NCBI GenBank assembly: GCA_021464415.1 | Contig: CM038471.1 | Coordinates: 30,663,234-30,727,233 of the forward strand | Reading direction: 5' to 3' | Source of the DNA: Lonicera japonica | Lineage: Eukaryota > Streptophyta > Magnoliopsida > Dipsacales > Caprifoliaceae | Length of the DNA stretch: 64,000 nt | Shown: one piece after another, positions 45,065 through 58,017 of the stretch | How positions within the stretch are numbered: position 1 is the stretch's first letter | How the letters are laid out: every line of letters begins with the position of its first letter | Notes under the pieces: generated by a model | What the model was told of the DNA's origin: nothing | The model's input: the letters and a program-made list of their open reading frames with translations, nothing else | Database searches by the model: none | Position numbers and translations under genes: made by a program

Positions 45065-47092
45065 AAGAAAGTCAATTGGGGGCATTGTAGAAATCTGATC
45101 TCACAGCTGAAGAATGAGACCATTTTTGTAAGGAAATATATATATTTATTTTGATTTTAGTTAGGTTAAAAGGCCCTATTTATTTGTTACATCTAATAGT
45201 CTATAACTTAATGTTTTGAATTAACACCTCTTGCAATTCTAATCTTTTATGCTCTAATCCAATATTTTTCTCGTTTATGTTATTCCTTTCTTATCCTTCT
45301 CGGTTATTAACACGGTTTGATTTGAAAATTTGTAATTTTGCATACTTGATAAATACAACAAAATAAAAATCTTATTCAATGATTGAATTAATGAACTATG
45401 AATATGAGCAATCAGTGTGAGAGTGCAAAACTTTTTGCTCTTACGCCGGTGCAAGTTTAAGTGATTTTATCTCATAATATTTTTTTTCTTTTTTTTTTGC
45501 ATTCATCAATCCAACCATTGAATAGGTTTTGTTTATATGCTTATAAATGTTCGAAACTTTAATTCAAACTTATGAACATTTAATTTGGGGGGAAGCAATT
45601 GAGATTACCAAGGTTTAATATGGATTTATATATATATACGGTCCTTACTTTAAAAAAAAAAAAAAGAACGATGCACCATTCATTTTTAAGGACCAAAATG
45701 AATATATTTCATCAAAAAACTCAATTTAAAACAAGTAAAGATGATCGTATAAAATTTCAGCGGACCAAAATGGACATATGAAAAAAAAATTGTTAGGATT
45801 ATAATGTTCTAAGAAAAAATATATTTATTTACCCTTTAAAATAAACAGTCATTCTTTCTTTTTAAAATGAAACGTCCATTTTAAAGCGGACAAATATAAA
45901 GGATACAGTGTTTGTTATGTTTCTTTTTAAAGAAGACCGTCCGTTTTAGAGCGGACGGATGTAAATGTGTACAGTGTTTGTTATGTTTAAAACCAAATTC
46001 GATACATTTGATTATTGGGTTCTTGTTTTAAATTGATAATCCCACCTTTACTCGAGTATAATCAACCAACAAAATGTAAATTCTAGAAATTTTAATATAG
46101 GTCGTTATTTCAAAAATAAACAGTTCTCTGCTTTTTGTCACTAAATTTTATCTTGCATGGAAGCTTTTTGTCACTAAAAATAAAAGTAAATTAGTATTTA
46201 CTTTAACCATGAAAAACATTTTGAAAACGAAAACTTGTTCAAACATCAGGAGTTATTAATGAACAAAACTCACATTCAATTCGAGTTTATTTCCAAGAAT
46301 CTTAAATCAATAAATACAGATACACGTTCTTATCATCCATGTCAAGAATCTGAGTTGAGATACTAAAATGTCGAACTTTTCGGATTCCAGATGAGTACAA
46401 AATCTAAAAACCACACTTAAATATCGAGTGATGCAACTTGGACAACATGTAGCACAATGCGTACCCAACATATACATTTAAACAGCAAGAACATGACATA
46501 TACGACACTGAATATGTACGAGTCTTAATGCATTGGGTACAAATCAAAAAATATTTCAACTACAATGCAAAGCATACTGAGAGAAATGTATATGTTCAAT
46601 GTAAACGAAAATATAAATTTCGGGTAATGGACGATATCAACAATGGACAACTTGTTCTTCCCAAATAAGAATTCTTACAATATGAGCTTTTAGCGCAAAG
46701 ATTAGCAAAACCCATTAAAAACTTGGGTGAACCAAATAGGTGAATTAAATAAATAGCAAAGAATACATACACTGCAGCAGATATCCAAACTTTACATATT
46801 CAAGTTTGTTAGTAATCAAACTCTATCACAAACAATATGTATCAGATAGCATCATCAGTTCTTGGACAGTTAATCCAACGTCTGATTGCAAACCACGATT
46901 AATACAAACTTTTTACTTGCCTCCAAACAGCCACCCATCTCTCGGTTATCTCTACTACTAGTCTACTACTTCATGTCTTTCACACATGATAAAATAACCA
47001 CCGCAAATCAAAACTAAGAATGATCACTCACACTGCCGGAGATATAAAAATTATAATATATAGATTAGATAGATATACACTGTGTTACCGGA
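45065..47092. other. Convergent intergenic region: SSB 3' side and PP2C 3' side
   Basis: The first few hundred bases are the likely SSB 3' UTR, and about 46600-47092 is the likely PP2C 3' UTR on the other strand. Between them is a tandem duplication at 45864-45991. No further gene is visible. Confidence 0.5.
45864..45991. repeat. Tandem repeat with CCGTCCGTTTTAGAGCGGACGG palindrome
   Basis: Two copies of a unit of about 65 bp each contain a GTCC-TTTTA-AGCGGAC hairpin and ACAGTGTTTGTTATGTTT. The second hairpin is nearly perfect. Confidence 0.7.
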
Positions 47093-50000
47093 TTATATGG
47101 TTACGGTTGGTCTGCTTGGCCTTTTGCCTTCCATGGCGTCTTTCTTGTTTCGACAGGTAGTGCATAGGAAGGGACCTTCCCATGGCTTTGATGAAGGTGA
47201 GAAATAGGGACCCGAGTTAATTGATAAACCATCACTTGGCGGCTGATCCACTTGGCAAATTGCGCATCTGAAAATCCCAGAGTTCGAGTCCAATGGAAAA
47301 TCCTTGCCTAGCCTGTAGTAATTCATAGATGATAAGAGTTTTACTTAGGGCCATAACCTATGAAGCACGGACGCGACACGCGATACGCGTTTCGACACGA
47401 CACGGGACACGCAATTTTTCCAAAATGTAGGACACGACACGTAGGGGGGACACGTTCTTAATTAAATATATATATATATATGCAATAAACATTATAAATA
47501 TTTAAGAATTCAATCAAATGAAAATAGATTGCATTAATAGCCCAAATGGAAAATATTCAAAACATGATCACTACATTGTTCCATAATTAAAGCATCAAAA
47601 AGATTGTTCCATAATTAAAGCATAAAAAAAATACATAATTACATAAACTAAGTTTTTTTTTTTGACAATCATGAAATACACACACAACACATTTGTTACG
47701 TTTGTTTTATTTTCAAATTGTATTATTATTATTTTCACCCCATATTTTCAGTTTTTTTATATTCACCCCTTTTTACGTGTCCTCAGCATGTCCCCAGCGT
47801 GTCAGTGTAAAAAAAAATTATTAAACAATGGGACACTCTCTGACACGCGTGTCCTGGCGTGTCCGCGTGTCCGACACGTGTCGGGCAGGATACGCGCCCT
47901 CTGAGAGAGTGTCCGTGCATCATAGGCCATAACCAAGAATGTTTGACAAAAAACAAGAAGATCAAATCGCCTATATTATTACAGGTGCCCACAATTATGG
48001 AGTAATTGTGAGCACTTGCATTTCATTTCAACTTCAAAAAGGAAAAAGAAAAAAAGGCAAGCAAAAAGGTTTCACAGATCAATATAATGAACATACATAC
48101 ATACATACAATAAGTAGAGTATAATGTGGATTCAAATGGTAGGAACAAACGTAAACGACAATCCTTCCAACTGTATATTCAACTATTGCACTATGAATTC
48201 CAACATAGACACTTTGTCATATGTTCATGCAGGCGTATGTGTTCTAGCAATGTTCGGGAGGTGGGAGAGCACCTAGCACCTAGGATGCCTGCTTGGACTA
48301 GAAATTAGGTAGTCAAATTTTTTTTTCTATAATTAATAATTAAAATAATAAAACTGTACAAATAAATGAAACCTTTTTATTTGTTAATATAAACGAATTG
48401 GTTGTGTGCTGAGCCAATCTTGGTACGAATGGAATTAGAGCAAGACCTCTTGATAAATTTGGTGTTCTTTTATTCGCCTTCCAGCCCATATTAAGATTCC
48501 AGTTTGGCTTTCCCACGTTTTTAAGGTTACACCAACTTCAAAATTATCGCCTTCCAATTTGGTGTTCTTTTATTTCCCTTCCAGCCCAAAGATCATTTTG
48601 AAATAAACGCACCATGTTTTGTAAAGATTTACTAAAATTTATGATTTATGGAAACACTTCTCTATCAACTAAACTTTCAATCTTTTTGTTATATATGAAA
48701 TTCTTAGGTACAAACAACAGTATATGAAGAACAGAGCCAAAGTGGAGGGAACCTGTTTATGCAACAGACAAGGGATGCTAACTAGATCCCTAATATATTG
48801 ACTAACAAATCTAAGAAACAGAAAGAAAGAGGAGGGGGTTGTTTGGGGGGTGGGGGGTAAAAGAAAAGGCACAAAGTTCAACCAAAGAATCATGAATTCA
48901 AGTTACAATAGACTGCTCGGAGTGCCACTCATGCTCTCCTTTTTCCTTTGTGCCAACTGCACGAAATAAAGGGAAGACCCGTTGGCACGAAATAAAGGGA
49001 AGACCCTCAGACGGTCAGACCCATCACCTTTTTTTTCACCTTTTCATATATAGAACTCACTCTCCGGGTTTCATAGGGTTAGAGTTACTCAGAGAAAAAA
49101 CAGCATAAATATTAGCACGAACAGGGTACCTAAACATAGTCAAAGGTTCTCGAACCAAGGACAACGTAAATAAGCAAAGGGACATATGCCTCGTGGTATA
49201 AGTATTTGAAACTGGGTACTGCTGAAGTCTATACGAAAAAATAAAAATGACGATGACGATGACGTACCTTTCTGCAAGCATTGCAGAACCCTCTTCAAAC
49301 AACTCTTCCACAACCCCAACAGTAGAAAGCTTGTTTGCTTTGTTCGTAGAGGATCTCCTCCCAAATATAAGCAAATTGAACAAATTCTTTTGCTTCTTCT
49401 TAGGTGTTGGAGGCAATATGGGATGATCAAAAGGAATGATATCCACAACCAGGCAAGTTGTATCATCCTTCAGGCCTCTTGATCTTAGAGCCTCCTAAAT
49501 GATAGAGAATATAAAGGAATCAATATTTAACAAAAGTGAATACAGAAGCAATAAGGTGGATAGAATTAAAAACGAGAGATTGCGTTAGACATCACCTTCA
49601 CAACAAGCTTTGCAGCGAGTTCAGCGGGCAAACCCCGGCAAGATTGAGCAGCCATATCAGATGATAAAGCATCCCAGATACCATCAGAGGCAATTACGAG
49701 CCTTCCCCCCGCATTCGAAAGCTAACACCCATGAACAGAATGTGCTTAACTTTCAATCTCAAGGCACACAATAAGTAAAAGAAAACAATTACTGATGAAC
49801 CAAGAGGTACGCACCTTCACTTGCTTAACATGTGGTACTGGGACAATGTACTCCCCAACATCGGTGTCACCTATTGACCTCGAAAGGCACAACCCACCAG
49901 GCCAGCAGCGAAGTGGACCAACCTATAATCGACACAAAATTCACCCAAAAAGAAGGAAGCGTCTCAGCTTGTTTCACTAGATATGCAGAGTAGAAAGATA

Positions 50001-51106
50001 GTACTCCCTCCATCCCCAATAAAGAGTCAACGTTTGACTTTCACATTTTTTAAGACTGCCACCAAGTTCTCACAATCAATGATTTAGAACAAAACGTGTT
50101 CCCTATCGTGAGTTTTGGTACATAGATTTTTCTGAAATCTTCCCCCCAAAAAAAAGGATTAATTTTTGAAATCTGTCCAAAAAAAATAGTTTATGTTCTA
50201 AAAAGGAAAGCAGACTCTTAATTTGGGACATCCCAAAAAGAAATAGCAGACTCTTAATTTGGGACAGATGGAATATTTCTTTTTGACATACCTCATTACC
50301 CCCAAAAATATTGAGCCTGCCTACTTCACCACCGCTAGCAGTAACACGCTCCCTCTCTTCTACATTCTCTTCCAGCCTATGATCAACTGTCAACAAAGAA
50401 ACCACACCACCTTGTGTGTCTAATATGCACCGAGAATCGCCAACAGAAGCAACAGTCACAGTCCAACCGTCGATCACAACAAATGTGACTGTTGTCCCAG
50501 ATGTCTCTCCTATTATTTACAAGATATCTACCTTGATGAGAACACATGGAGAACAAGAAAGCACCAAAATTAACACTAACAAATAAAGTCACTGCTTGCC
50601 TTTTTGCTGAAACTCAATGTCAGTTTTCACAAATCCCGCAACTAATGCTCGAGGAAGAGCTTGAAGCCACTCTTCCCTACCAATTCCTTGTGGAATTGCA
50701 CCCAACACATTATTCAACAAATTCTCCTTTGCATATATAGCAGCAGATATACCATTATGCCCATCGAAAATCTATCAAACAAAACCCAAATTCAGCATTC
50801 CCATTATCATTTCTGTGACAAATGTAGGTACTTCGTCTCATAAATCTTTAAGGTGAGCTTTAGAATAAACAACTAATAGAGTGTAATTACCGCAAAAACT
50901 GAAATTGATGTGGATGGATTGCCCGGAATCCTCTGGTAATCGGGTTTGATCAAAAAATAATCCTCTCCTTTCTTCGCAAGAGCGGCCTGGCCATACTTAA
51001 TTATAGGTTTCTCCACCTTCTCGTTCCTAAGCTCGCGACCAATCAAAGTCCCAAGGGGAACAAGAGGTGTCTTTGCTTTCATCTCTGAAATTTCGCTCTG
51101 GCTCAT
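47093..51106 (-). CDS. Protein phosphatase 2C (Arabidopsis At1g47380/PP2C12-like), 428 aa
   Basis: Seven minus-strand exons: 51106-50891, 50771-50600, 50509-50292, 49922-49815, 49721-49596, 49494-49268 and 47312-47093. Phases agree, and 1287 bases stay open to TAA. It is a metal-dependent Ser/Thr phosphatase. Metal-binding and catalytic motifs are in place: KKGEDYFLIK, IFDGHNG (Asp at 74), SVGDSRCIL, SRSIGDTDVGEY, IASDGIWDALS and KDDTTCLVVD. The C-terminal extension has VVEELFEEGSAML and two Cys pairs (CAICQ and CTTC) before KKDAMEGKRPSRP, a zinc-finger-like tail seen in this plant subclass. The length matches the Arabidopsis homolog as I remember it. Intron 2 has a GC donor (AAG|GCAAG). Intron 6 (1955 bp) holds an hAT-like element ending 45 bases from the acceptor, and intron 3 holds a Stowaway element. 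A leader exon near 51640-51800, spliced to the acceptor just upstream of the ATG, is likely. Confidence 0.92.
47358..47925. mobile_element. hAT-like MITE, copy 3 of the CTATGAAGCACGGA family
   Basis: It starts CTATGAAGCACGGACGCGAC and ends GTCCGTGCATCATAG, with a perfect 8-bp duplication GCCATAAC at 47350-47357 and 47926-47933. It is 568 bp, rich in GTGTCC/GGACAC words near both ends. It lies in the last PP2C intron; the near end is 45 bases from the splice acceptor at 47313. Confidence 0.85.
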
Positions 51107-53212
51107 TCTGCTTTATGTCTCAACATTTCCTACACCTCCCTTTCAAAACCTAATTCACGAAAAAATAAAAAAATAAATTCAATCTTATCTTAATTGTAGA
51201 ACTGAAATCTAAATCTTTCTATATGCAATCTACACCTTTAGTTCAATAACTACTAACATTGGTGAAAATGACTGAACAAAATCAAATAAAAGTCACACCA
51301 TATTAGTCGGTGCAAAAAACTATTAACCATGAGTAAAATGATCAACAAAATCAAATAAAAGTCAAAAACATTCACAAAATCCACAAAAAATTATACATGT
51401 ACATATGTATCCAAATCTTTCTATGTGCAACTGCAATTTACACCTCATTAGTCAGTACAATAACTATGAACATTTCAGTGAAAATGACTGAACAAAATCA
51501 AATAACAGTCAAAACAATAATTATAACCTACAATTACTTGCATTGATTTATGTGTACATGTATCTATACTAATTCCATGTACATTTATTTATGTGTATTA
51601 GTGCATATAGTGAAGATGATGAGAGAGAACAGAAGCCCTAGAGTTACTGACATTGGTGACATTAACAACAGATCAAGAAGAGTTAATGGAGCATTGGAAG
51701 GAGCTGAAAAAATCTAGCGAGGATTCGTCGAAACTGAGCTTTGATTGATTAATTCATTGAAGAACCCTAGAGAGAGAAAATAGAGAGAGAGAGAGAGAGA
51801 CAGCTGGGTTTCAGGAAAAAGTCTTCGATTAATGGCTTTTCTGTCATTAATTTTGCTTTGTAATAAACGGAAAGGAAATTTTTTTGGGAAATGACCAAAA
51901 AGTCCTCCAAGTTGTCTTGTTTGAGAGTTGAGACCAATGTTTTTCTTCGTTAACGCTATATTTGATTTGATAGCAACATAAAAAATTATAAAAAAAATAA
52001 TTAATTTATACAAAAAATATAAAAAAAATAAATTAAAATATAAGGTGAGATCAACTCTTTTTAAAAAAAAAATAAAATTTCTTTAGCAAGATGAAGAAGA
52101 AAAAAAATTTCACTAAAAACAAAGAAGGAAGGAAAATATATACAGTCATCAAAATTAACATGAGATGAATCTCGAGCTTACAATTTCACTAAAAATAAAA
52201 AAGGAAGAAAAGTATGTATGGTCGTATTGCTATCAAGTGGAGATTACAATTTTGATTATTTTTATTTTTTATAATTTTATTTCGGATATAGTACTCCACA
52301 TTAGCACTCCAAATAGTATCTTCAATGCGTACAAAGATGATTTTAGAGTATCAATATAATTATATAAAATACTAATTAATACCCTATAATTATTGAATAA
52401 TTGTACACAAAGATATTTATCTCGCACAATATCCTAATTTATTGTCTTATTTTACTCTTCGAAAGATAAGATATTTTTTTATAATTACCGGTTAACCATC
52501 AGGGAGAGGGAGAGTGGGGTAGCATTTTTCAGGAAGTATTTCATTAAAATATCATATGTTTTATTAATTCATTAAAATTTATTTATTTTCTCAATGTAGG
52601 ATTCCCTTATTCCAATATTTCAAAATTCCTCAACTATTTAACTTCCTCTTAATATATTAACAATCTTCTAACATTGTTCCGTACATTGTAGGGGGAGTGA
52701 TGGAATTCTTTTTCTTAATATAATAACAACTTAATATATCCGACGTTAGTTTTTTATTTTAACTATTTATATCAATGTAAAATTACTCATTAAAACAAAT
52801 TGGGATGGATGATAAGTTACAATTTTTCTTTATTGCATAACTAATAGCATACTTTTATGTTATTGAGCTGCATGTGATAGAGTCTACTCTACGAATTTAT
52901 AGTTCAGTTATTATCTATAAATAGGACGGACATCTCTTTAATAAAACAAAAAACTTTTCATAATTATGTATATGTACAGAGTCCGTTTTTGGTACGGACC
53001 GATCTGTACTTAAAAATTTCCATATACATATATATCAAATAGTTCTAAAATCTTGTAAATATCCAACATTTAAAATTCATAGTTATATGGATATGCCCTT
53101 TCTTGGATTTATGCAAAGATGGTGACTATGATGAATATAGCATTTTTGTTTTGGGGTGGTTTAGTCATAGAAAGAGAGTCATGCATTCCTCCTTTAAATA
53201 TATATCACATAA
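48207..53212. repeat. Segmental duplication, copy 1 (contains PP2C exons 1-6 and upstream region)
   Basis: 48207-48894 matches 56379-57081, and about 51860-53212 matches about 60947-62754, in the same order and orientation. Long near-identical runs occur (for example ATGTTTTGTAAAGATTTACT at both 48.6 and 56.8 kb, and ACCAAAAAGTCCTCCAAGTT at both 51.9 and 61.0 kb). The PP2C exons between the matching parts have no counterpart in copy 2. Confidence 0.85.
50004..50273. mobile_element. Stowaway MITE in PP2C intron 3
   Basis: It starts CTCCCTCCATCCCCAATAAA and ends TTAATTTGGGACAGATGGAA, with TA on both sides. It is 270 bp. The phrase GCAGACTCTTAATTTGGGACA occurs twice near its right end, a small internal duplication. 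Confidence 0.8.
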
Positions 53213-54977
53213 GTGCTGTGTATTGGTTGGCAGAAATTAGGTGGGTTGTTTTTTTTAATTTGATAGATATATAAAACAACTTATTGGATTCGAATTTTGA
53301 CAAAAGCATTGGCCAACTAATATTCTATTCCTAATTTTATTTTTTATGATCCAATTAGGGTAAGAGGGAAATAAACGGAACTATAAAAGCCAATAAAAAC
53401 AAACAACCAACATTCACAAGATGGTCTAGTAGCACCATTGAGCATCTGTTGGGACGAATGGTTCGACAATATTTCGAGTTTAAATTTCAAAAGTTACAAA
53501 ATCTCCATTGTAAATTTTAAAATGAATGTGAGATTATGAGTTCTTGATGGTCAAAATTTTACATTAAAATAAAGGTGTCAGATTTAGTTATCTCTACCAA
53601 AGATTCAATATAGAAGTAACATGATGGAAATTTTTCCATACGCATCAAACATACATACCATGTATACGGATTGTTATTTTTTTGATGAAATTTGGTGAAA
53701 AATATACAAATTATTGTTAATTTTTTTTTAATTGAGCTCATTAACACAAACAGATTAACTGTAGGTGTATCAAATCAAATGTTAATTATTAGACCTGTCA
53801 GAATCATACGTTATACGATAATACGACACGAATCAACATGAAGTTATAAGTTAATGGATGGACCCTTAACGAATTCGAATTGTTATCGGGTTAACCCATT
53901 TGATACATAATGATAACAAATTGTTTATAGGTTTACCCTTAACGAATTTGGGTCATCCGTTGATTATTAATTTTTTTTAATAAAATTAATGTTTATTAAA
54001 TGAATAAATGATTTGTACTTATTTTAATATGTATAGATGTTTATCCCTACATTTTAGTAATTTTAGTTATTTACTCATTTTATTCTATTGAAAAATATAT
54101 ATATATATATAGAATTTTTTAAAAATTATCTCCTCGTCGGGTACTATTAGATCATGTCGTGTTACACAATAACAAAATAAATCATTTACAAATACAGAAA
54201 ACTCACCCGATAGCTTATTGGATCATGTTCGGGTGGTGACAAAATTTACATAAATTCGTTATAGCCCGACACAAAACCGACACGAACCAGCCGGTGGACA
54301 AGTCTGCAAATTATTACACCAAATGACTTATAAGAAAGTTCATTGGTAGTATGAAGGGGTCTCTTGATGCTTCATTTAATCTAATAATTTATTTATTTAA
54401 TTTAATAAATCTTTTTTTTTTGGTCTACATATTTTCTAATACTATAGAGTGTTCATGCCAGCTTTCGTATAACTCAATTAATCTTTATTTGCGGAATAGC
54501 AGACAACCACTGATCAATAATTACTTTTACAATTGCATCAATTCAACTTGAAAAACTCTCGATCAAACTCAACGCTAATCTTATTACGTTGCATTTGAGT
54601 AACTTGCTGATGTTTTTATCCTTACTCCTCCTTACCTAATTTGTAGGGTAGGGTAGAGAAGTAGCATCCATCCCAATATTCAATATTCCATACCCGTCAA
54701 CTATAAACATTTACTTGAAAATTACGTAATCATTTGAGTTTAGTGAATTATTGATCAGTCAACATCTATAAATTAAATTCCTTTCAAAAAAAAAAAACAT
54801 CTATAAATTAAATTATATTCCTTTTGCCTACGGAATATCTAATGATAAATGGAACATAGATAGCTGTATATATATTATCCTAATTAAATATTCACAAAAA
54901 GTTTGAATTGTTCCAAAATTAGGCTCTGCTGATTTGATTTTCAGGAATATATGTATATATGTATATCCTTCCTCTAA
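53213..54977. other. Intergenic DNA between the two duplicated segments
   Basis: It contains a possible SINE remnant near 53422-53487 (A-box match TGGTCTAGTAG followed by a decayed GAGTTTAAATTTC) and the hAT-like element at 53792-54308. No gene is seen. Confidence 0.4.
53792..54308. mobile_element. hAT-like MITE
   Basis: An 8-bp direct repeat AATTATTA flanks 517 bp (53784-53791 and 54309-54316). The ends (GACCTGTCAGAA and, inverted, AGACTTGTCCACC) and the CGACACGAA/TTCGTTATAGCCCGAC wording are common in a plant hAT repeat class. The flanking repeat is AT-rich, so chance is not excluded. Confidence 0.5.
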
Positions 54978-55507
54978 GGGTGTGTTTGATTGGTAACATT
55001 TTCCATGAAAAATGAGCATTTTTCGCTTGATTTGATAACTTAAAGTGTTTTATTGACTTTTTTTTCTAGGCAATTCAATCCCTACTTTTGGCTCACACAT
55101 GTGCATTTTCAAGGCAATTGAGGAAAATGTTTTCTTTGGGGGAGGTGGTTTTTTGTTTTTCATGCGTGGGCACAGTTCACGAGACAATGTTTTTACCATT
55201 TTCTACATTAAAAATGTCATAACTTAAAATATAAAATTCAAAATAATATAAGAATTTAATATTTAAAATATACTAATCAAGATCAATTAAACAAGATCCA
55301 TCATGACTATATAATTATATAAAAAAAATACTAATAATTTTTCCTACATTAAAAATGACATAATACAACAAATATTTTCTAGGTAGAAAATTAAGGCAAT
55401 CAAACACACTACACTATATTTTCCATGCAACTTAATTCTAGGCAATTCAATTGCCGGTAACTTATTTTCTTTCCATGCAAATTTCACGCTTGCAATCAAA
55501 CGCACCC
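54978..55507. mobile_element. Tourist-like MITE, short sister of the element at 6224
   Basis: It starts GGGTGTGTTTGATTGG and ends CTTGCAATCAAACGCACCC, flanked by TAA on both sides. It is 530 bp. Its subterminal text CTTATTTTCTTTCCATGCAA is shared with the 6.2-7.6 kb element, but it lacks the minisatellite. Confidence 0.75.
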
Positions 55508-56378
55508 TAAGATTTTTAGTGTCTCCGTTGACCTCAAAATGATCAACATTCACCAACCCATTGCCATATATATATAGTTTTCACTTTTCAGGATAAATTA
55601 TTTTGTTTTTGTAACACTAAGTAACTCCAAAAAAATAAATTATTTGTACTTAATTCAAGATAATTTAGGTGTCTGCAGTAATTTGTCCATGTCTATGTCA
55701 TAACGCAATATTTTGAAAAGCACTATGCAAATCTAGAGCAACCGCAGAGCGTCTACGTAAGATGTAGGTGGTTAGGCATTAGATGTTTATTTTTTTAATT
55801 TTTTTTCAAATATAAACATATATAATACTTGTACAACGCAAAAACAACTGAAATATAATCATTAGATACATTATCCAAAACAAAATTAAACCACATGTTT
55901 ACATCCATATGAAACTATCAATTTATTTCAAACAACAATAAATAAATAAATTAAAGAAGAAGAAGTTAGTGAAAAGAAAGTTCAAATTACGCTTGCGAAA
56001 GTATGGTAGAATGGTGAGTTTGGGCGGGCTCTTCTATTTCTTCTACTGGCTTAAAGTAATTATAGTTAATGACTATGATTTGATTTCAATCACAAGAATG
56101 AAAGATAAGTTTGCATATGATTCTTGATAAATTATATCCGTTTTTTTAAGCGATATTTTTTTAAGAAAAACAAAAATAGGTGGCTCTTTAAAAAAAGGAA
56201 AAAAATATCATTTTGTCCACCTAATCCTCACCTAGCCCTGCCTACCTGTCCAACCCAATTAGGCGTCCATCTAAATCCGCCTAATTCATCCGGGTCCCCA
56301 AACACCCGCCTAGGAATTAATCAAGGCGCACGGGCACCGTTTAGCGCCTAGGCAGCCTTCTAGCTTGCCACTACTAAC
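55508..56378. other. Intergenic DNA with a GCCTAGG-rich repeat end
   Basis: Around 56215-56370 are repeated CCGCCTA, GGCGTCC and GCGCCTAGGC words resembling those at 44840-44950 in SSB intron 5. This looks like a repeat terminus; it abuts the start of duplication copy 2. No gene is seen. Confidence 0.4.
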
Positions 56379-57081
56379 AGACACTTTGTCATATGTTCAT
56401 GCAGGTGTATATGTTCTAGCAATGTTCGAGAGGTGGGAGAGCGCCTAGCACCAAGTGTGCCCATCTGGACTAGACGCTAGGTATTCATTTTTTTTTCTAT
56501 AATTAATAAATCAAAATATAAAACTATGCAACTAGACGAAACATCTTATTTGTTATTATAAACAAATCGGTTAGGTGCTAAGGATAGGGTTCATTCTCAA
56601 TAAAAAATTTTGCAGAAAACAAATAGGGAATCAGTAAGTTGAAATCTTAACAGAAAAAAGATAAAAGAGGAGTACATGAACAATAACTAGGACGACAACA
56701 AAAACTAACACCAAGATAGTAATAAAAAAAAACAAGGTAAGATCCTTAACTTTTTTTGAATGAGAAGGTAAAACATATCACATAGAAACTAAAGATAATT
56801 TTGAAATAAACCCACCATGTTTTGTAAAGATTTACTAAAATTGATGATTTATGGAAACACTTCTCTATCAACTAAACTTTTTTTTTTATATATGAAATTC
56901 TTAGGTACAAACAACAATATATGAGAAATAGAGCCAAAGTGGAAGGAACCTGTTTATGCAACAGACAATGGATACTAATTAGTAGATCCCTAATATATTG
57001 ACTAACAAATCTAAGAAACAAAAAGAAAGAGAAAAAAAAATCAAACAAGAAAAGGCACAAAGTTCAACCAAAGAATCATGA

Positions 57082-58017
57082 AGCAAGTAAAAACAAGAAC
57101 AAAAATCATGCAAAAACAACGCAAACCTAGGTTATGACCTAACCCTAGCAACTTAAGGTAACCCCCTCTAATACCAAAAGAAAAAGCTGGTGTGTTAGCG
57201 CAACGGTTGCAATTATCAATACATTAACCCTAAGCTTGCTATTCGATGGTCATTCGTAAAAACAAAGTTTTAATTTCGATGAAACAATAACCCTAAGTCT
57301 AGATTGGTTTAGTTACTTCTGAAAATGCGTTAATCTTTCTAACATGCAAGCACATTAAAGAAATAAATCATTTAACACACAATACCAGAAATAATGAGGC
57401 ATCCCTACTTACGTAGGACTAATCCTCAGGACCAACCAACAAAATTCCATTATGAACAATAAGAGTTTACAGACTCGATAAACTAAAGACTGACTTATGA
57501 AACTTAAATCGCAAAAGCAGCGGTTGAATCGCAATCCTTACCTACGTTGTTCAAAGCCTCCTTCTTGAATTGCACGATCAAGATCACACAGTGAATCACA
57601 CGCCTCGATATCACACCGCTATGTTGGCCACTTTAATCCTTTGGTATACGCTTGAAGAAGCTTGATTAAGATCTCATTTGTTCTTAGAAACGAAGAATAA
57701 ATTGCATAAAAACAAACCCTAATTGTGAGATTTTTCTCAAAGATGTTTTGAGGTTGTGATCTTTCTAATTGGCTTAAAAAACTCTTTCAAAACTTTTGTT
57801 AAAACACCCTAGACATAGATTTTATTTATAGAAAAATATATGACCAAAACCTCGTTCGAAAATGACTAAAAAACACATAAAAACGCGTTTTTGCGATAAA
57901 TTTTGCCTAAAAAGTATAGCTGAATCGATCTAAACTTCCCCTGATCGATCCGAAGTAGAAAAATAAATTTCGAGGCTTTTTTAATGCTGGGTTGATCCAG
58001 GTTAGTACAGTTGGATC
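57082..58017. other. Repeat DNA replacing PP2C exons in copy 2
   Basis: No PP2C exon is detectable. The part at 57385-57625 is the inverted relative of the 34.9-35.2 kb repeat. The rest is unassigned. Confidence 0.45.
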
